Shown here: positions 33,341 to 41,863 of the stretch, one piece after another | Position numbering within the stretch: position 1 is the stretch's first letter | Layout of the letters: each line of letters starts with the position of its first letter | Source of the DNA: Bacteroidales bacterium | Lineage (GTDB): Bacteria > Bacteroidota > Bacteroidia > Bacteroidales > F082 | NCBI GenBank assembly: GCA_017632935.1 | Contig: JAGBQJ010000033.1 | Location: 1 to 44,993 of the forward strand | Length of the DNA: 44,993 nt | Reading direction: 5' to 3' | Notes under the pieces: generated by a model | Databases searched by the model: none | Told to the model about the DNA's origin: nothing | What the model saw: only the letters and a program-made list of their open reading frames with translations | Translations under genes and position numbers: made by a program

Positions 33341-34780
33341 TTATCTTGTCTTTAACTCAAAATTACCATTTGTAATAATATAGGTCTCGTTGGTTTCCTC
33401 ATTCACCAGAGTGCCGTTATCATAGTCCATATTGCCGTTCAGTAGGCCTACAAACACGTTCTTGCCCGACACTACAGTGCAGGTGTCAACGATACGATTG
33501 TTGACAAAAGCGGCCTTATAGACCCTGCCTTCCTTGGGGCCACTGGTGAAAGTCAGTTCGCCGTAGCCATCCATGTTGCCGTTCTTGAAATAGCCATTGT
33601 ATTCGCGATCGTCAAACACAGCCGTGCCCAAACCGTTGGGCTTACCAAAGGAATCAGTTTCGCCGTTATAAGTGTATTCCTCTCCTGACGACAGCATGAA
33701 CTGCGGCTGTACAACTTCTTCAACCAAGGGCTCAGGTTTCACTTCCGCTACATTCTTGTCCTTACCAACTAAAGCCAGCACAAGCACCACAATGCCCGCC
33801 ACCACAGCCAGTCCAACGGCACCCAAGATGATAGGCAAAGTCTTGCTCTTTGATTTTGCGGTTGGTTTTTTGGTGGGAGTGCCAGCGACCTTGCCTGAAG
33901 CGGCTTCCTTACCTACAAGGTCTATCATGAACTCTTGTATGGTTTGGTGTCGGTCTTCGGGTTTCAACTGCATGGCTTTCATGATGGTACGGTTGGCCTC
34001 TATCGGCAGGTTGGGCACAATCTTGATAGGCTCAACCAGCTGCTCGATGGAACGTGAGGCCGAGTCTATGGGCTTCTGACCCGTGATGGCAAAGTAGAAC
34101 ACGGCACCAATGGCATAGATGTCAGTATAGTTGCCCTTGCGGCTCGTGGAGGCATACTGCTCGGGCGGGGCATAGCCCTGCGTCAGGATGGCAGTATGAC
34201 GTTGCACTTCGTCGTTAACGAACTCACGAGCCGAGCCAAAGTCGATGAGCACCACCTTGTTTTCAGGCGTAATCATCAAATTGTCCGGTTTGATGTCGCG
34301 ATGCAGGATATGTTTTCCGTGGATATAGGCGATGGCCTCCGACAACTGAGCCATATAGTTGACGGCCACGTCGTAAGGCAGCTTACCACGGGTATCGACA
34401 ACATGCTGCAAGGTCTCGCCTTCGACAAAAGGCATGACGATGTAGGAAGTGTTGTTCTCCTCAAAAATATCAACCACCTTCACTACACCGGGATGGTCGA
34501 GATTGATCAAGGTCTTGGCCTCGTCAACAAACCTCTGGCGGTATTTCGCGAACATCTCCGGAGAAATGTCCTGAAGCGAGATGGTATGATGATGGGTGTC
34601 GCGCACGCAACGTCCACTCACGAAAAATTCCTTGATAACAAAGGCGTGGTTCAGCAAGGTGTGGCGGGCAAAATAAGTAATGCCGAAGCCACCCTCGCCG
34701 ATAACACGTTCAATGACATATTTGCCGTTGCACAAAGTGGTGCCCACGGCCAATTGTTTGATTTGAGGAGTGTTCTCCAT
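33341..34780 (-). CDS. Membrane Ser/Thr protein kinase with MORN-like exterior
   Basis: A 479-residue eukaryotic-like kinase. The glycine loop is G28-E-G-G-F-G33, the ATP-anchoring lysine K50, the catalytic loop H160-R-D-I-K-P-D-N, the metal motif D180-F-G, and A-P-P-E the activation-segment end: all catalytic residues are present. A basic linker and one transmembrane helix (about 316-339) follow. The exported C-terminus, about 365-479, has repeats like Y-N-G-E-T-D-S-F-G-K-P-N-G-L-G and Y-F-K-N-G-N-M-D-G-Y-G-E-L-T, close to MORN repeats, which may sense or bind envelope components. It lies between the FHA genes and the leucine-rich-repeat protein gene. Confidence 0.9.
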   Translation of the reverse strand: MENTPQIKQLAVGTTLCNGKYVIERVIGEGGFGITYFARHTLLNHAFVIKEFFVSGRCVRDTHHHTISLQDISPEMFAKYRQRFVDEAKTLINLDHPGVVKVVDIFEENNTSYIVMPFVEGETLQHVVDTRGKLPYDVAVNYMAQLSEAIAYIHGKHILHRDIKPDNLMITPENKVVLIDFGSAREFVNDEVQRHTAILTQGYAPPEQYASTSRKGNYTDIYAIGAVFYFAITGQKPIDSASRSIEQLVEPIKIVPNLPIEANRTIMKAMQLKPEDRHQTIQEFMIDLVGKEAASGKVAGTPTKKPTAKSKSKTLPIILGAVGLAVVAGIVVLVLALVGKDKNVAEVKPEPLVEEVVQPQFMLSSGEEYTYNGETDSFGKPNGLGTAVFDDREYNGYFKNGNMDGYGELTFTSGPKEGRVYKAAFVNNRIVDTCTVVSGKNVFVGLLNGNMDYDNGTLVNEETNETYIITNGNFELKTR

Positions 34781-34806
34781 TTGATGATATACCTTTAATA
34801 CAAGTT

Positions 34807-35295
34807 TTAATAGTAATAATCGAGCGCATCAAGTGCACCTGCCACACCCCAGACCGTGGCATATACGATTACCCAAATAACGAGGAAGACTATGGAAAGT
34901 ATCAAGCCTGCAATAGCCAACCCTTTCAGTTTGCCAGTCTTTTTGGCTCTGCCAATGCCAAGGGCGGAGAAGACAATACCTAAAACCTGCAAGAATGGAA
35001 TAAAGGCGAAGATGAAGCCCAGAATGGCAAAAACGTTGCTACCAGACTGTTGAGGAGCTGGAATCATGTTCCAGTTCAGCACTTCCCTACCGGCAAAAAG
35101 GATAATGTCGCCACGCTTGATGGGGAACGATGCATGATGTACCATATTGCCGTTGATTACGGTGCCGTTGGTGCTGTGATCAATCAAAGTATAACTGCCG
35201 TTGTTTTCCACGATTTCCGCATGGTCGCCGCTAACTTCAGGATTAGAGTAGCAAATGGTCTTTCCGGCGTTTCTTCCAATAGTATAAGTTTTCAT
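34807..35295 (-). CDS. FHA domain plus two-helix membrane tail
   Basis: A 162-residue protein: an FHA domain (1-75) with G-R-N near the N-terminus, S22-G-D-H-A in place of the usual S-R-x-H, and S-T-N-G-T-V; then two hydrophobic segments (about 87-110 and 120-150) of the DUF4190 kind, ending D-Y-Y-Y. Its FHA part is nearly identical to the protein at 35330-35569 and its tail to that at 35616-36203. It should read phosphothreonine at the membrane surface. Gap to the membrane kinase gene: 26 bases. Confidence 0.87.
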   Translation of the reverse strand: MKTYTIGRNAGKTICYSNPEVSGDHAEIVENNGSYTLIDHSTNGTVINGNMVHHASFPIKRGDIILFAGREVLNWNMIPAPQQSGSNVFAILGFIFAFIPFLQVLGIVFSALGIGRAKKTGKLKGLAIAGLILSIVFLVIWVIVYATVWGVAGALDALDYYY

Positions 35296-35329
35296 AGTGT
35301 TGAGATTTAAATGATTAAATTGTTGATTA

Positions 35330-35569
35330 TTATCTGATTAAGCTCCAGTTAAGGACAGCACCGTTGCCAAACAAGATGACATCGCCGCGCTTGATGGGGA
35401 ACGATGCTCTGTGGACCCTGTTACCGTTGACTATAGTGCCGTTTTTGCTATGGTCTATCAGCAGATAGCTGCCATTGTTTTCCACAATCTCTGCGTGGTC
35501 ACCGCTGACATCCGGATTCGAGAAACAAATGGTCTTTCCGGCATTTCTTCCAATAGTATAAGTTTTCAT
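35330..35569 (-). CDS. Stand-alone FHA domain
   Basis: A 79-residue protein that is only an FHA domain: M-K-T-Y-T-I-G-R-N-A-G-K at the start, S-G-D-H-A-E-I and H-S-K-N-G-T in the core, ending V-L-N-W-S-L-I-R. It shares about four fifths of its residues with the N-terminal domain of 34807-35295 and looks like a recent duplicate whose membrane tail was lost. It may act as a soluble competitor or adaptor for the same phosphothreonine sites. Gene spacing is 34 bases to the next gene and 46 to the previous. Confidence 0.85.
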   Translation of the reverse strand: MKTYTIGRNAGKTICFSNPDVSGDHAEIVENNGSYLLIDHSKNGTIVNGNRVHRASFPIKRGDVILFGNGAVLNWSLIR

Positions 35570-35615
35570 AATGTTTAGATTTAAATGCTTTCGTTATTAT
35601 TTCATTAACAATGTT

Positions 35616-36203
35616 TTAATAGTAATATGAGTCAAATGCATTAATCGCGGCACCCGCACCCAAGAAAACCGCATATACAATCACCCAGACAATTGTAAAG
35701 ATGATGGAAAGAATCAGGCCAGCAACAGCCATCCCTTTCAGTTTGCCTGTTTTCTTTGCATTAATAATGCCTATGATCGAGAAAACAATACCCACAATTG
35801 AGATGCCAGGTATGAAAGCGAAGATCAAACCAAGGATAGCAAAAATATTGGAGCCCGTGGACTGTTGCACGGGGTCTTGTCCCAGACCCTTATCTTCATG
35901 GTCCCTAGTGGTAACTGCGGGCTCTTCGACCCCTTCTTGCGCCTGACTGACGAATCCTGGAGAGAAATAGGTGGTCCATGGTAACATGGTATCACCAATG
36001 CGAACAAAGTCACCCTCGTCAAGCACCATTTCACCTTGAACCTGTTTGCCATTAACAAAGGTCCCGTTGGTGCTGTTGAAGTCAATCAGATGGTATGAGC
36101 CGTCGTCAAATTGCACAATCTGCAAGTGATGACGCGACACCTTATCGTCGTTATCGATGATGACATCGTTGCCTTTCAATCGGCCTATGGTAATTACTTT
36201 CAT
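35616..36203 (-). CDS. FHA domain plus two-helix membrane tail, second type
   Basis: A 195-residue protein: FHA domain 1-75 with R8, S23-R-H-H and S-T-N-G-T (canonical phosphothreonine-binding residues), an acidic linker (about 80-115), and two hydrophobic segments (about 120-143 and 155-185) with A-K-K-T-G-K-L-K-G between, ending S-Y-Y-Y. The tail is a close relative of that of 34807-35295 while the FHA domain is quite different. It lies five bases behind the soluble kinase gene and so is translated with it. Confidence 0.87.
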   Translation of the reverse strand: MKVITIGRLKGNDVIIDNDDKVSRHHLQIVQFDDGSYHLIDFNSTNGTFVNGKQVQGEMVLDEGDFVRIGDTMLPWTTYFSPGFVSQAQEGVEEPAVTTRDHEDKGLGQDPVQQSTGSNIFAILGLIFAFIPGISIVGIVFSIIGIINAKKTGKLKGMAVAGLILSIIFTIVWVIVYAVFLGAGAAINAFDSYYY

Positions 36204-36208
36204 TGTTC

Positions 36209-37030
36209 TTACAGTTTTATTTTCTTAATTGCCTTAGCCATCTCGGCGCAGGTTTGATACCTCAGCCAAGGCTCCGGACGGAGGGATTTTTCGATAATAG
36301 GTTGAAACTCGGGATTGACGAAGGGGCAAACCTGATGCGCATTAGGAATTCTGCCTAATTTGATTTTGTTCCAGATTTCGGTCGTGGTCGCTCCGTTAAA
36401 TGGTAAACTATAGGTGAGCAGGGAGAAGAGTGTCACGCCCAAGGCGAAGATATCGGTATAAGGGCCACATTGTTCCTTCTGGAACTGCTCGGGGGGCATA
36501 AAGGCGGGTGTGCCGATAGCGCGCGCATTGTTGTTGATGTCCTTCAGCTTGGCCGAGATGCCCATGTCGAGCATCTTCACTTTCATGTCGGCCTTGCGCA
36601 CCATGATGTTTGCCGGCTTGATATCCTTATGGACGAAACCGTTACGATGGATATAGCCTACTGCATCGAGAATCTGCAAAAACACCGGAACGACTATTCT
36701 GTCAGAAATTGGACCTTTAGCCACCTTACGCTGGTATTCTTCTAACGTCCAACCGTCTATGAACTCCATGACTAGATAGTCCTGATTGGGCATCTTGATG
36801 AAGTCTTTGAGCTTGGTGATATGCTCGTTCTTTTGCGAAAGAAACAGGTACATCTGGGCTTCCTTTTCCAAAGCCTTAAGCTGCGCAGGTGTCGGCCTCC
36901 GCGGCTCCTTGATGGCCACTTGGTTTCCCGTCTTGTTATCGATGGCCCAATACACCTTCGCGAAACCGCCGGAATCGCTCAGGACATTCAGCACATCGTA
37001 ACTATACTGTTTCAAATTCGGCAAGTCCAT
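36209..37030 (-). CDS. Soluble Ser/Thr protein kinase
   Basis: A 273-residue eukaryotic-like kinase domain with no tail or membrane segment. S20-G-G-F-A-K-V replaces the standard glycine loop, K41 in V-A-I-K-E is the ATP-binding lysine, H134-K-D-I-K-P-A-N is the catalytic loop and D155-M-G replaces DFG; A-F-M-P-P-E-Q-F ends the activation segment. The catalytic residues are present, so it should be active. The HKD form marks a different subfamily from the membrane kinase (HRD). The gene is five bases from both neighbours, encoding FHA proteins. Confidence 0.9.
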   Translation of the reverse strand: MDLPNLKQYSYDVLNVLSDSGGFAKVYWAIDNKTGNQVAIKEPRRPTPAQLKALEKEAQMYLFLSQKNEHITKLKDFIKMPNQDYLVMEFIDGWTLEEYQRKVAKGPISDRIVVPVFLQILDAVGYIHRNGFVHKDIKPANIMVRKADMKVKMLDMGISAKLKDINNNARAIGTPAFMPPEQFQKEQCGPYTDIFALGVTLFSLLTYSLPFNGATTTEIWNKIKLGRIPNAHQVCPFVNPEFQPIIEKSLRPEPWLRYQTCAEMAKAIKKIKL

Positions 37031-37035
37031 GACTA

Positions 37036-38034
37036 CTACTTTGAGTTCTTCTGTTTTTCTTTCAAAGCCTTGGCAATTCTTTGCTGACTCACACCGCCTC
37101 TTTCACTAGTGTTGAATTCCTCTTTCAAGGCTTTTTTTGCAGGCTTCTGCGGTATTTGATATTTGATACCTAAGCTTTTGCATATGCTTCCGGCATCTTC
37201 ATCACTCAAGGCGTCAATCAATTTCATTACATCGTCTTGCTTTATTTCTTCAGCCTTTTTCAACGCCTCATTGGCTTCCTCTACTTTTTTTGCAGCCTCT
37301 TTTTCTTTTTGTTCAGCTGTTTCTAACTTTTCTTTGGCTTGTGTTTCCTTATTCGCAGCCTCTTTTTCTTTTTGTTCAGCTGTTTCTAACTTTTCTTTGG
37401 CTTGAGTTTCCATCTTCGCAGCCTCATCCAGCATTTCCTTGGCTTCTGATGCTTTCTTTTCCGCTTTCTGTTGACGTGTTGCCGCTTCCCTTTCCGCCTC
37501 TTCCGCCTTTCTATTGGCATTGTCGATTCTACTTTGCGCTTCTTCAATCTGTCGTTGGGTCTCTTTTTCCAACGAGTCGGCGACTTGTTGCAAGCTGTCG
37601 GTTTTTATCACACCATCGATGACCTCTTCATACAGATTCTCATTCGATTGTTTCGTCTTCTCAAGGTCACTATGTATCCATAAGAAATAAGCAGCCACGC
37701 CTGCACCAGCCAACAGCAGTAATGCGACACCGACTATGAGAATCCACAGCCAGCTTTTTTTGCCGCCACTTTTGCTTTTGGTGACAAGTTGTTCCCATGG
37801 CACAAGGGCTTGACCCACTCTCAGTTCGTCGCCCGAATGCAATGTGGTCTCCGACGTTACCTTTTTGCCGTTCACATAAGTGCCATTCGCCGAGCCGAGG
37901 TCAATCACGCTGACGTAACTCCCATAGTTGATGATTTGGGCATGGTTTCTTGAAACACTTGTATCTTCTACAATGAAATTACAAGTCGTGTCTCTACCTA
38001 TCAGGATGATTTCTTGAATGTTGCTTTCTGCCAT
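37036..38034 (-). CDS. FHA, transmembrane, long coiled-coil protein
   Basis: A 332-residue protein: FHA domain 1-82 (G13-R14, S28-R-N-H-A, S-A-N-G-T-Y), a transmembrane helix at about 95-119, and then an exported coiled coil (about 120-270) very rich in K, E and A, ending in a small helical domain (about 272-332) that contains S-D-E-D-A-G-S-I-C-K-S-L-G-I. The coiled coil holds a 21-residue unit duplicated exactly at the DNA level. The FHA end is cytoplasmic if the lone helix runs outward. It lies six bases from the soluble kinase gene. It could link phosphothreonine reading to a periplasmic or envelope structure. Confidence 0.85.
   Translation of the reverse strand: MAESNIQEIILIGRDTTCNFIVEDTSVSRNHAQIINYGSYVSVIDLGSANGTYVNGKKVTSETTLHSGDELRVGQALVPWEQLVTKSKSGGKKSWLWILIVGVALLLLAGAGVAAYFLWIHSDLEKTKQSNENLYEEVIDGVIKTDSLQQVADSLEKETQRQIEEAQSRIDNANRKAEEAEREAATRQQKAEKKASEAKEMLDEAAKMETQAKEKLETAEQKEKEAANKETQAKEKLETAEQKEKEAAKKVEEANEALKKAEEIKQDDVMKLIDALSDEDAGSICKSLGIKYQIPQKPAKKALKEEFNTSERGGVSQQRIAKALKEKQKNSK
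37292..37404. repeat. 63-base tandem duplication in coiled coil
   Basis: A 50-base segment at 37292-37341 recurs without change at 37355-37404, giving a period of 63 bases (21 codons). On the minus strand it encodes two copies of E-T-Q-A-K-E-K-L-E-T-A-E-Q-K-E-K-E-A-A. Sequence identity implies a recent expansion or ongoing homogenisation. Confidence 0.88.
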
Positions 38035-38051
38035 GATACTAATTGTTTTTT

Positions 38052-40274
38052 TTATTCATCACTAGCCGTATCGTCATTAGAAGGTTTGATGGTTTTTGTC
38101 TTAGAAGCTGAATCCTTCAACTCAAAGTGTGCTTTATAAGTTGCATCCTTTTCTACCGTTATTTCAATGGCATCTTTTCCTGTTTGGTCATACGGTTGTC
38201 CGTCTTTTGTCCAACTCTTAACAACATAGCCGTTCTTCGGTGTTGCTGTCAAAGTGGTCTTTTCACCATATTCGAATCTATTGCCACCCGTGACAGTGCC
38301 ACCTTCAGATGGCTCAGCTGTAACTATGATATTATATGTTGGCTTTTGGGCTTTCGCTATTATTTTCTTAAAGTGGGCAACCACCGTGTGATCCTCGGAA
38401 ACTTTAAAAGCATGGTTGCGTTTACCATTGTCAACTTCTTCGGATCCATTATCACTCCAATGAGAAATTTCATAACCTGGCTTTGCTTCAGCTGTAAGGG
38501 TGCATGTCTCATTTTGGTCGTATTCACCAACTCTACCTTTGACAGTGCCACCATCAGACGGCTCAGCTGTAACCTTGATTGTGTATTTTTTCTCTGCTTT
38601 GGGCTTTTGTTTAAAGTTGGCTACCAAGTTACGGTTACTCCTGACGTCAAATGTAGCCTTGGCATTTGTAGAGACCTTTTTGCCATTCTCAGTCCAGTTG
38701 GTGAAAGTATAGCCTTCAGCAGCTATCGCGATAAGGGTAACTTTGGCCCCGCTTGGGAATTTGTCTTCGATTTTAGCAACACTATTATTATTGTATTTAA
38801 TAGTGCCAGCTTGAACTGGGGTAACCGTAGCTATAAAGGTGTATTGCGGCATCTCAGCAGGGACATTGGTAGTATTATCGATGTCAGAGTCTGTCGTTTT
38901 ATCAGGGTTTTCACTTGGATCAACACCCGTATCTTCAGTCACGTTACCACCTGTGTTTTCACCCGAGTTACCACTTGTGTTATCATCCGATTTACCACCT
39001 GTGTTATTGCTGGGAGTATCACTGGGATTATCACCTGATTTATTCCCTTTATTACCAAACAGCAATCTCCTTAACAGTCCTCTCCCTTTATTGGACTCGC
39101 TTTGGTCTCGCTTATTATATTCCTCTGCCAAATCTTTCTCCAACCTTTCAATTTTCTCCTCGGTCATCTTGTACGCCGTTGGACTATTTTCTTTATTTAA
39201 CCCTTTAAGTGTTTCCCTTGTTTGGGTCAACTCTGTCTCTTTTTGGGCTATTATCTTATTTCTCGCCTCTAAATCCGGCTGATCCAAGCCAAAAAGGAGG
39301 AGAGCCGCGCCACCGCCAACCAACAGCATTACTCCCACAATAATCAACACGAGCCATGTTGCACTCCTTTTCTTTTTGGGCGGTTCGACGGCTTGGAGAG
39401 GCATCTGCGGACTCACACTCATCTCCACATCACGGGTCGTGCCTCCATTCGGCTGGTTGCGCCAACGGGGGTTGTGGTCGGGGTGATTGCTGACAGGATA
39501 AGGGCTTTCCAGCACCTTGATGACCTGGGCGGTGATGTTATCCAAACCCTTGCCCGGCACGTTGGCGTTGTTCACCAAGTCGAGCACCTTCTGTTCCGTC
39601 GATTGGTCCGACGACAAAATGGCCTCGATACCGTTGTCGTCAACCATGCCTGAAAGTCCGTCGCTACATATCAGGAACATGTCGCCTTTAGCAGGCTGCA
39701 CGGGAGACATATACACCTCGGGCTTCAAATCTTCCTTGGTACCCAAAGCCTTCATAATCACGTTCTTGCGCGGATGATGTTCCGCATCACGGTCATCAAG
39801 CTGACCCATGTCGACGAGCGACTGCACGAAGGAATGGTCCTTGGTAATGCGGAACAGGCGCTTCTTCTCAGCTTCGAAGAGATAGATGCGACTATCACCC
39901 ACATGGGCGATGTAGGCATCATTGCCAGTGAACAGCACGATACAAGCTGTAGTGCCCATCCCCTTCAATGAGGGGTCGGCGGCGGCGGCACCAAGGATTT
40001 GGATATTGGCACGGCACAGGGCATCATGCAGGGCTTGGTAGACGTTGGGATAGAGTTGGTCTTGGAAATGCTGTTTGATTTGTTCCACAGCAATGCGCGA
40101 AGCCGTGGCTCCACCCACGTGTCCACCCATGCCATCGCACACGACGAAAAGCTCACCGTTGGGAACGGTGGCAAAACCGCACGAGTCTTCATTTGCCGCG
40201 CGCACCTGACCCTTGTCCGAGAGCCCGTACGCCTCAATGTTGGTGTTGTTAACAATATAGTGTTCGCAATTCAT
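38052..40274 (-). CDS. PP2C phosphatase with transmembrane helix and exported InlB-B-like repeats
   Basis: A 740-residue protein. Residues 1-260 are a PP2C (PPM) phosphatase: R25-A-A-N-E-D30, D47-G-M-G-G-H, G126-D-S-R, S204-D-G and D245-N, the full set of metal residues. A transmembrane helix (about 306-329) follows, then a coiled coil, a Gly/Asn/Asp/Thr-rich linker (about 410-475), and three repeats of about 75 residues with A-E-P-S-D-G-G-T-V and G-Y-E-I-S-H-W, the InlB B-repeat-like pattern. It should dephosphorylate the products of the two kinases. ATG 40274 is taken because the longer frame begins at a TTG. The gene starts five bases behind the FHA protein upstream. Confidence 0.9.
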   Translation of the reverse strand: MNCEHYIVNNTNIEAYGLSDKGQVRAANEDSCGFATVPNGELFVVCDGMGGHVGGATASRIAVEQIKQHFQDQLYPNVYQALHDALCRANIQILGAAAADPSLKGMGTTACIVLFTGNDAYIAHVGDSRIYLFEAEKKRLFRITKDHSFVQSLVDMGQLDDRDAEHHPRKNVIMKALGTKEDLKPEVYMSPVQPAKGDMFLICSDGLSGMVDDNGIEAILSSDQSTEQKVLDLVNNANVPGKGLDNITAQVIKVLESPYPVSNHPDHNPRWRNQPNGGTTRDVEMSVSPQMPLQAVEPPKKKRSATWLVLIIVGVMLLVGGGAALLLFGLDQPDLEARNKIIAQKETELTQTRETLKGLNKENSPTAYKMTEEKIERLEKDLAEEYNKRDQSESNKGRGLLRRLLFGNKGNKSGDNPSDTPSNNTGGKSDDNTSGNSGENTGGNVTEDTGVDPSENPDKTTDSDIDNTTNVPAEMPQYTFIATVTPVQAGTIKYNNNSVAKIEDKFPSGAKVTLIAIAAEGYTFTNWTENGKKVSTNAKATFDVRSNRNLVANFKQKPKAEKKYTIKVTAEPSDGGTVKGRVGEYDQNETCTLTAEAKPGYEISHWSDNGSEEVDNGKRNHAFKVSEDHTVVAHFKKIIAKAQKPTYNIIVTAEPSEGGTVTGGNRFEYGEKTTLTATPKNGYVVKSWTKDGQPYDQTGKDAIEITVEKDATYKAHFELKDSASKTKTIKPSNDDTASDE

Positions 40275-40279
40275 TTCGA

Positions 40280-41827
40280 TCAAAGATAAAATATGATTCT
40301 TACCTGTCCCAATTGAATCGTATCGGCACTCCTGAGCACCGATTGGGTTTGCATAGTGCCATTCACGAAAACACGGTTAGTGCTGTTCAGGTCGGTGATA
40401 TAGAAGCCATAACCATCATAAGTAATCTTGGCATGGTGTCTCGATACTGAATTGTGGTCAAACACAAGATCATTGTCCGACTCGCGGCCTATGGTAACCG
40501 TAGGCTTGGTCATGTCGTATTGGGATTTGAAGCCGTCCAAGTCGCAAATCATGCGCGGATAGACGTTCTTGGTGTTCATCAATGCAGACAGGCGCTCCTG
40601 TTCGGCCTTTTCATGATCAGCAATACGATTAATCTCCTGCTGGCGTTTGTATTCATTCAGCGAATTGTTGGCTTGAGCGATGGCTTGCTGGGCCTCGGCC
40701 TCTGCGACAAGCTGCTGATCTTCCAATGCCTTGATCTTGCGGGCTTTTTTCTTGTGACCCGTCACGCTGAGGACGATGGCCAAGACAATCAACATGATGA
40801 TAAGCAGGATAATCAGTGCCGTAAGGAGAAGGTGCTCCATAATCCACTCTTTCAGCGAGAACGCAGGCGGGAGGTACTGCTCTTGATATTCGACACCTTT
40901 GATATTAATGGCCACCGTTTGCGGGTCGTCGCCACGTTTCAGGCTTGATGTAAAAGTGAAACGGTAGTCATGGCCGAAATAGGCCTCGTCAATTTGGTCG
41001 TAACAGTTGAGCATGTAGTTGCAAGCCCTTTTTTCCTCATTTTGCATAAAACACTCGAAATTACCTTTGGTCGCCTTGGCAAAGTTGGCGGGCTCCAAGG
41101 CCACACCGCTACGTGGGGAATATTCGATGATATAAATCGGGATGTTGTGCCTTTGGGCCAACAGCAGCACCTGGTCGGCCGAATCGGCACCCGCCACATT
41201 GCGTGGATGACCGGCTGTGAAGACATACACGGCCTTCGACTCATTGCCCTCGGGCAAGTTCTTCAGCATCTCCACGGCCTCACGCACCGCTGAATAGAGA
41301 TCCGAGCAGTTAGGGGCATCCTTGAAGCTAAGGTCGGAATGATTATGGGCCAACACATTACGCCTCATCATGGTCAGGTCGGAAGAAAAATCAGAATTGA
41401 ACGGCTGCATCACCATCGTCGTATTACGGCTTCGGTTGAAATCGGCGATGACAAAAGCATCGTTGTTGCCAATCTTGCTACTCGACAGGAATTCGTCGAT
41501 GGTCTGTTTGGTAAAGTTGTGCTGACCGACACGGATGTCTTGGCCTCCACTGACTTCCTTGAAGTCTTCCCATAGGATGACAATGCGTTTGCCGGCATTT
41601 CCCTTATCGCGCGACAGTGGCTGCATTGTGAACGGCTTGTTCAAGCCGTTTTCTTTCAGGTAGCGGACATCTTTCTCCTGAAGCATTTCGGCACCGTCAT
41701 CGTGCCAAACGAACGACACATTGGGGAAGCCTTCCGAATTGAAGGTCTCTTTAATATACCCCTCGGTCTGAGCCATCATAAAGGGGCACAACATGCACAA
41801 CAATGCAAAAGTAAAGAGCTTTTTCAT
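40280..41827 (-). CDS. Exported vWA-like domain, transmembrane helix, cytoplasmic FHA
   Basis: A 515-residue protein with a signal peptide ending F-M-M-A-Q at about residue 20. Residues 80-240 have the strand-helix order of a von Willebrand A domain: R-I-V-I-L-W-E-D, S-D-L-Y-S-A-V-R-E-A-V-E-M-L, K-A-V-Y-V-F-T-A-G-H and I-P-I-Y-I-I-E-Y, but the DxSxS metal site is missing. One transmembrane helix (about 333-355), a coiled coil, and an FHA domain at 443-510 (G447-R, S462-R-H-H, N-S-T-N) follow. This places a binding domain outside and a phosphothreonine reader inside, so it may transmit envelope state. It is the second gene of the operon. Confidence 0.85.
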   Translation of the reverse strand: MKKLFTFALLCMLCPFMMAQTEGYIKETFNSEGFPNVSFVWHDDGAEMLQEKDVRYLKENGLNKPFTMQPLSRDKGNAGKRIVILWEDFKEVSGGQDIRVGQHNFTKQTIDEFLSSSKIGNNDAFVIADFNRSRNTTMVMQPFNSDFSSDLTMMRRNVLAHNHSDLSFKDAPNCSDLYSAVREAVEMLKNLPEGNESKAVYVFTAGHPRNVAGADSADQVLLLAQRHNIPIYIIEYSPRSGVALEPANFAKATKGNFECFMQNEEKRACNYMLNCYDQIDEAYFGHDYRFTFTSSLKRGDDPQTVAINIKGVEYQEQYLPPAFSLKEWIMEHLLLTALIILLIIMLIVLAIVLSVTGHKKKARKIKALEDQQLVAEAEAQQAIAQANNSLNEYKRQQEINRIADHEKAEQERLSALMNTKNVYPRMICDLDGFKSQYDMTKPTVTIGRESDNDLVFDHNSVSRHHAKITYDGYGFYITDLNSTNRVFVNGTMQTQSVLRSADTIQLGQVRIIFYL

Positions 41828-41863
41828 AGGCAGTTTTGCTAATGCTGATAACCAAAAAAAGAC

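Noticed and set aside
38127-39038. Cys/Phe-rich 303-codon open frame opposite the phosphatase gene
   Set aside because: It is the reverse of the Asn/Thr-rich linker and repeats of a protein supported by motifs.
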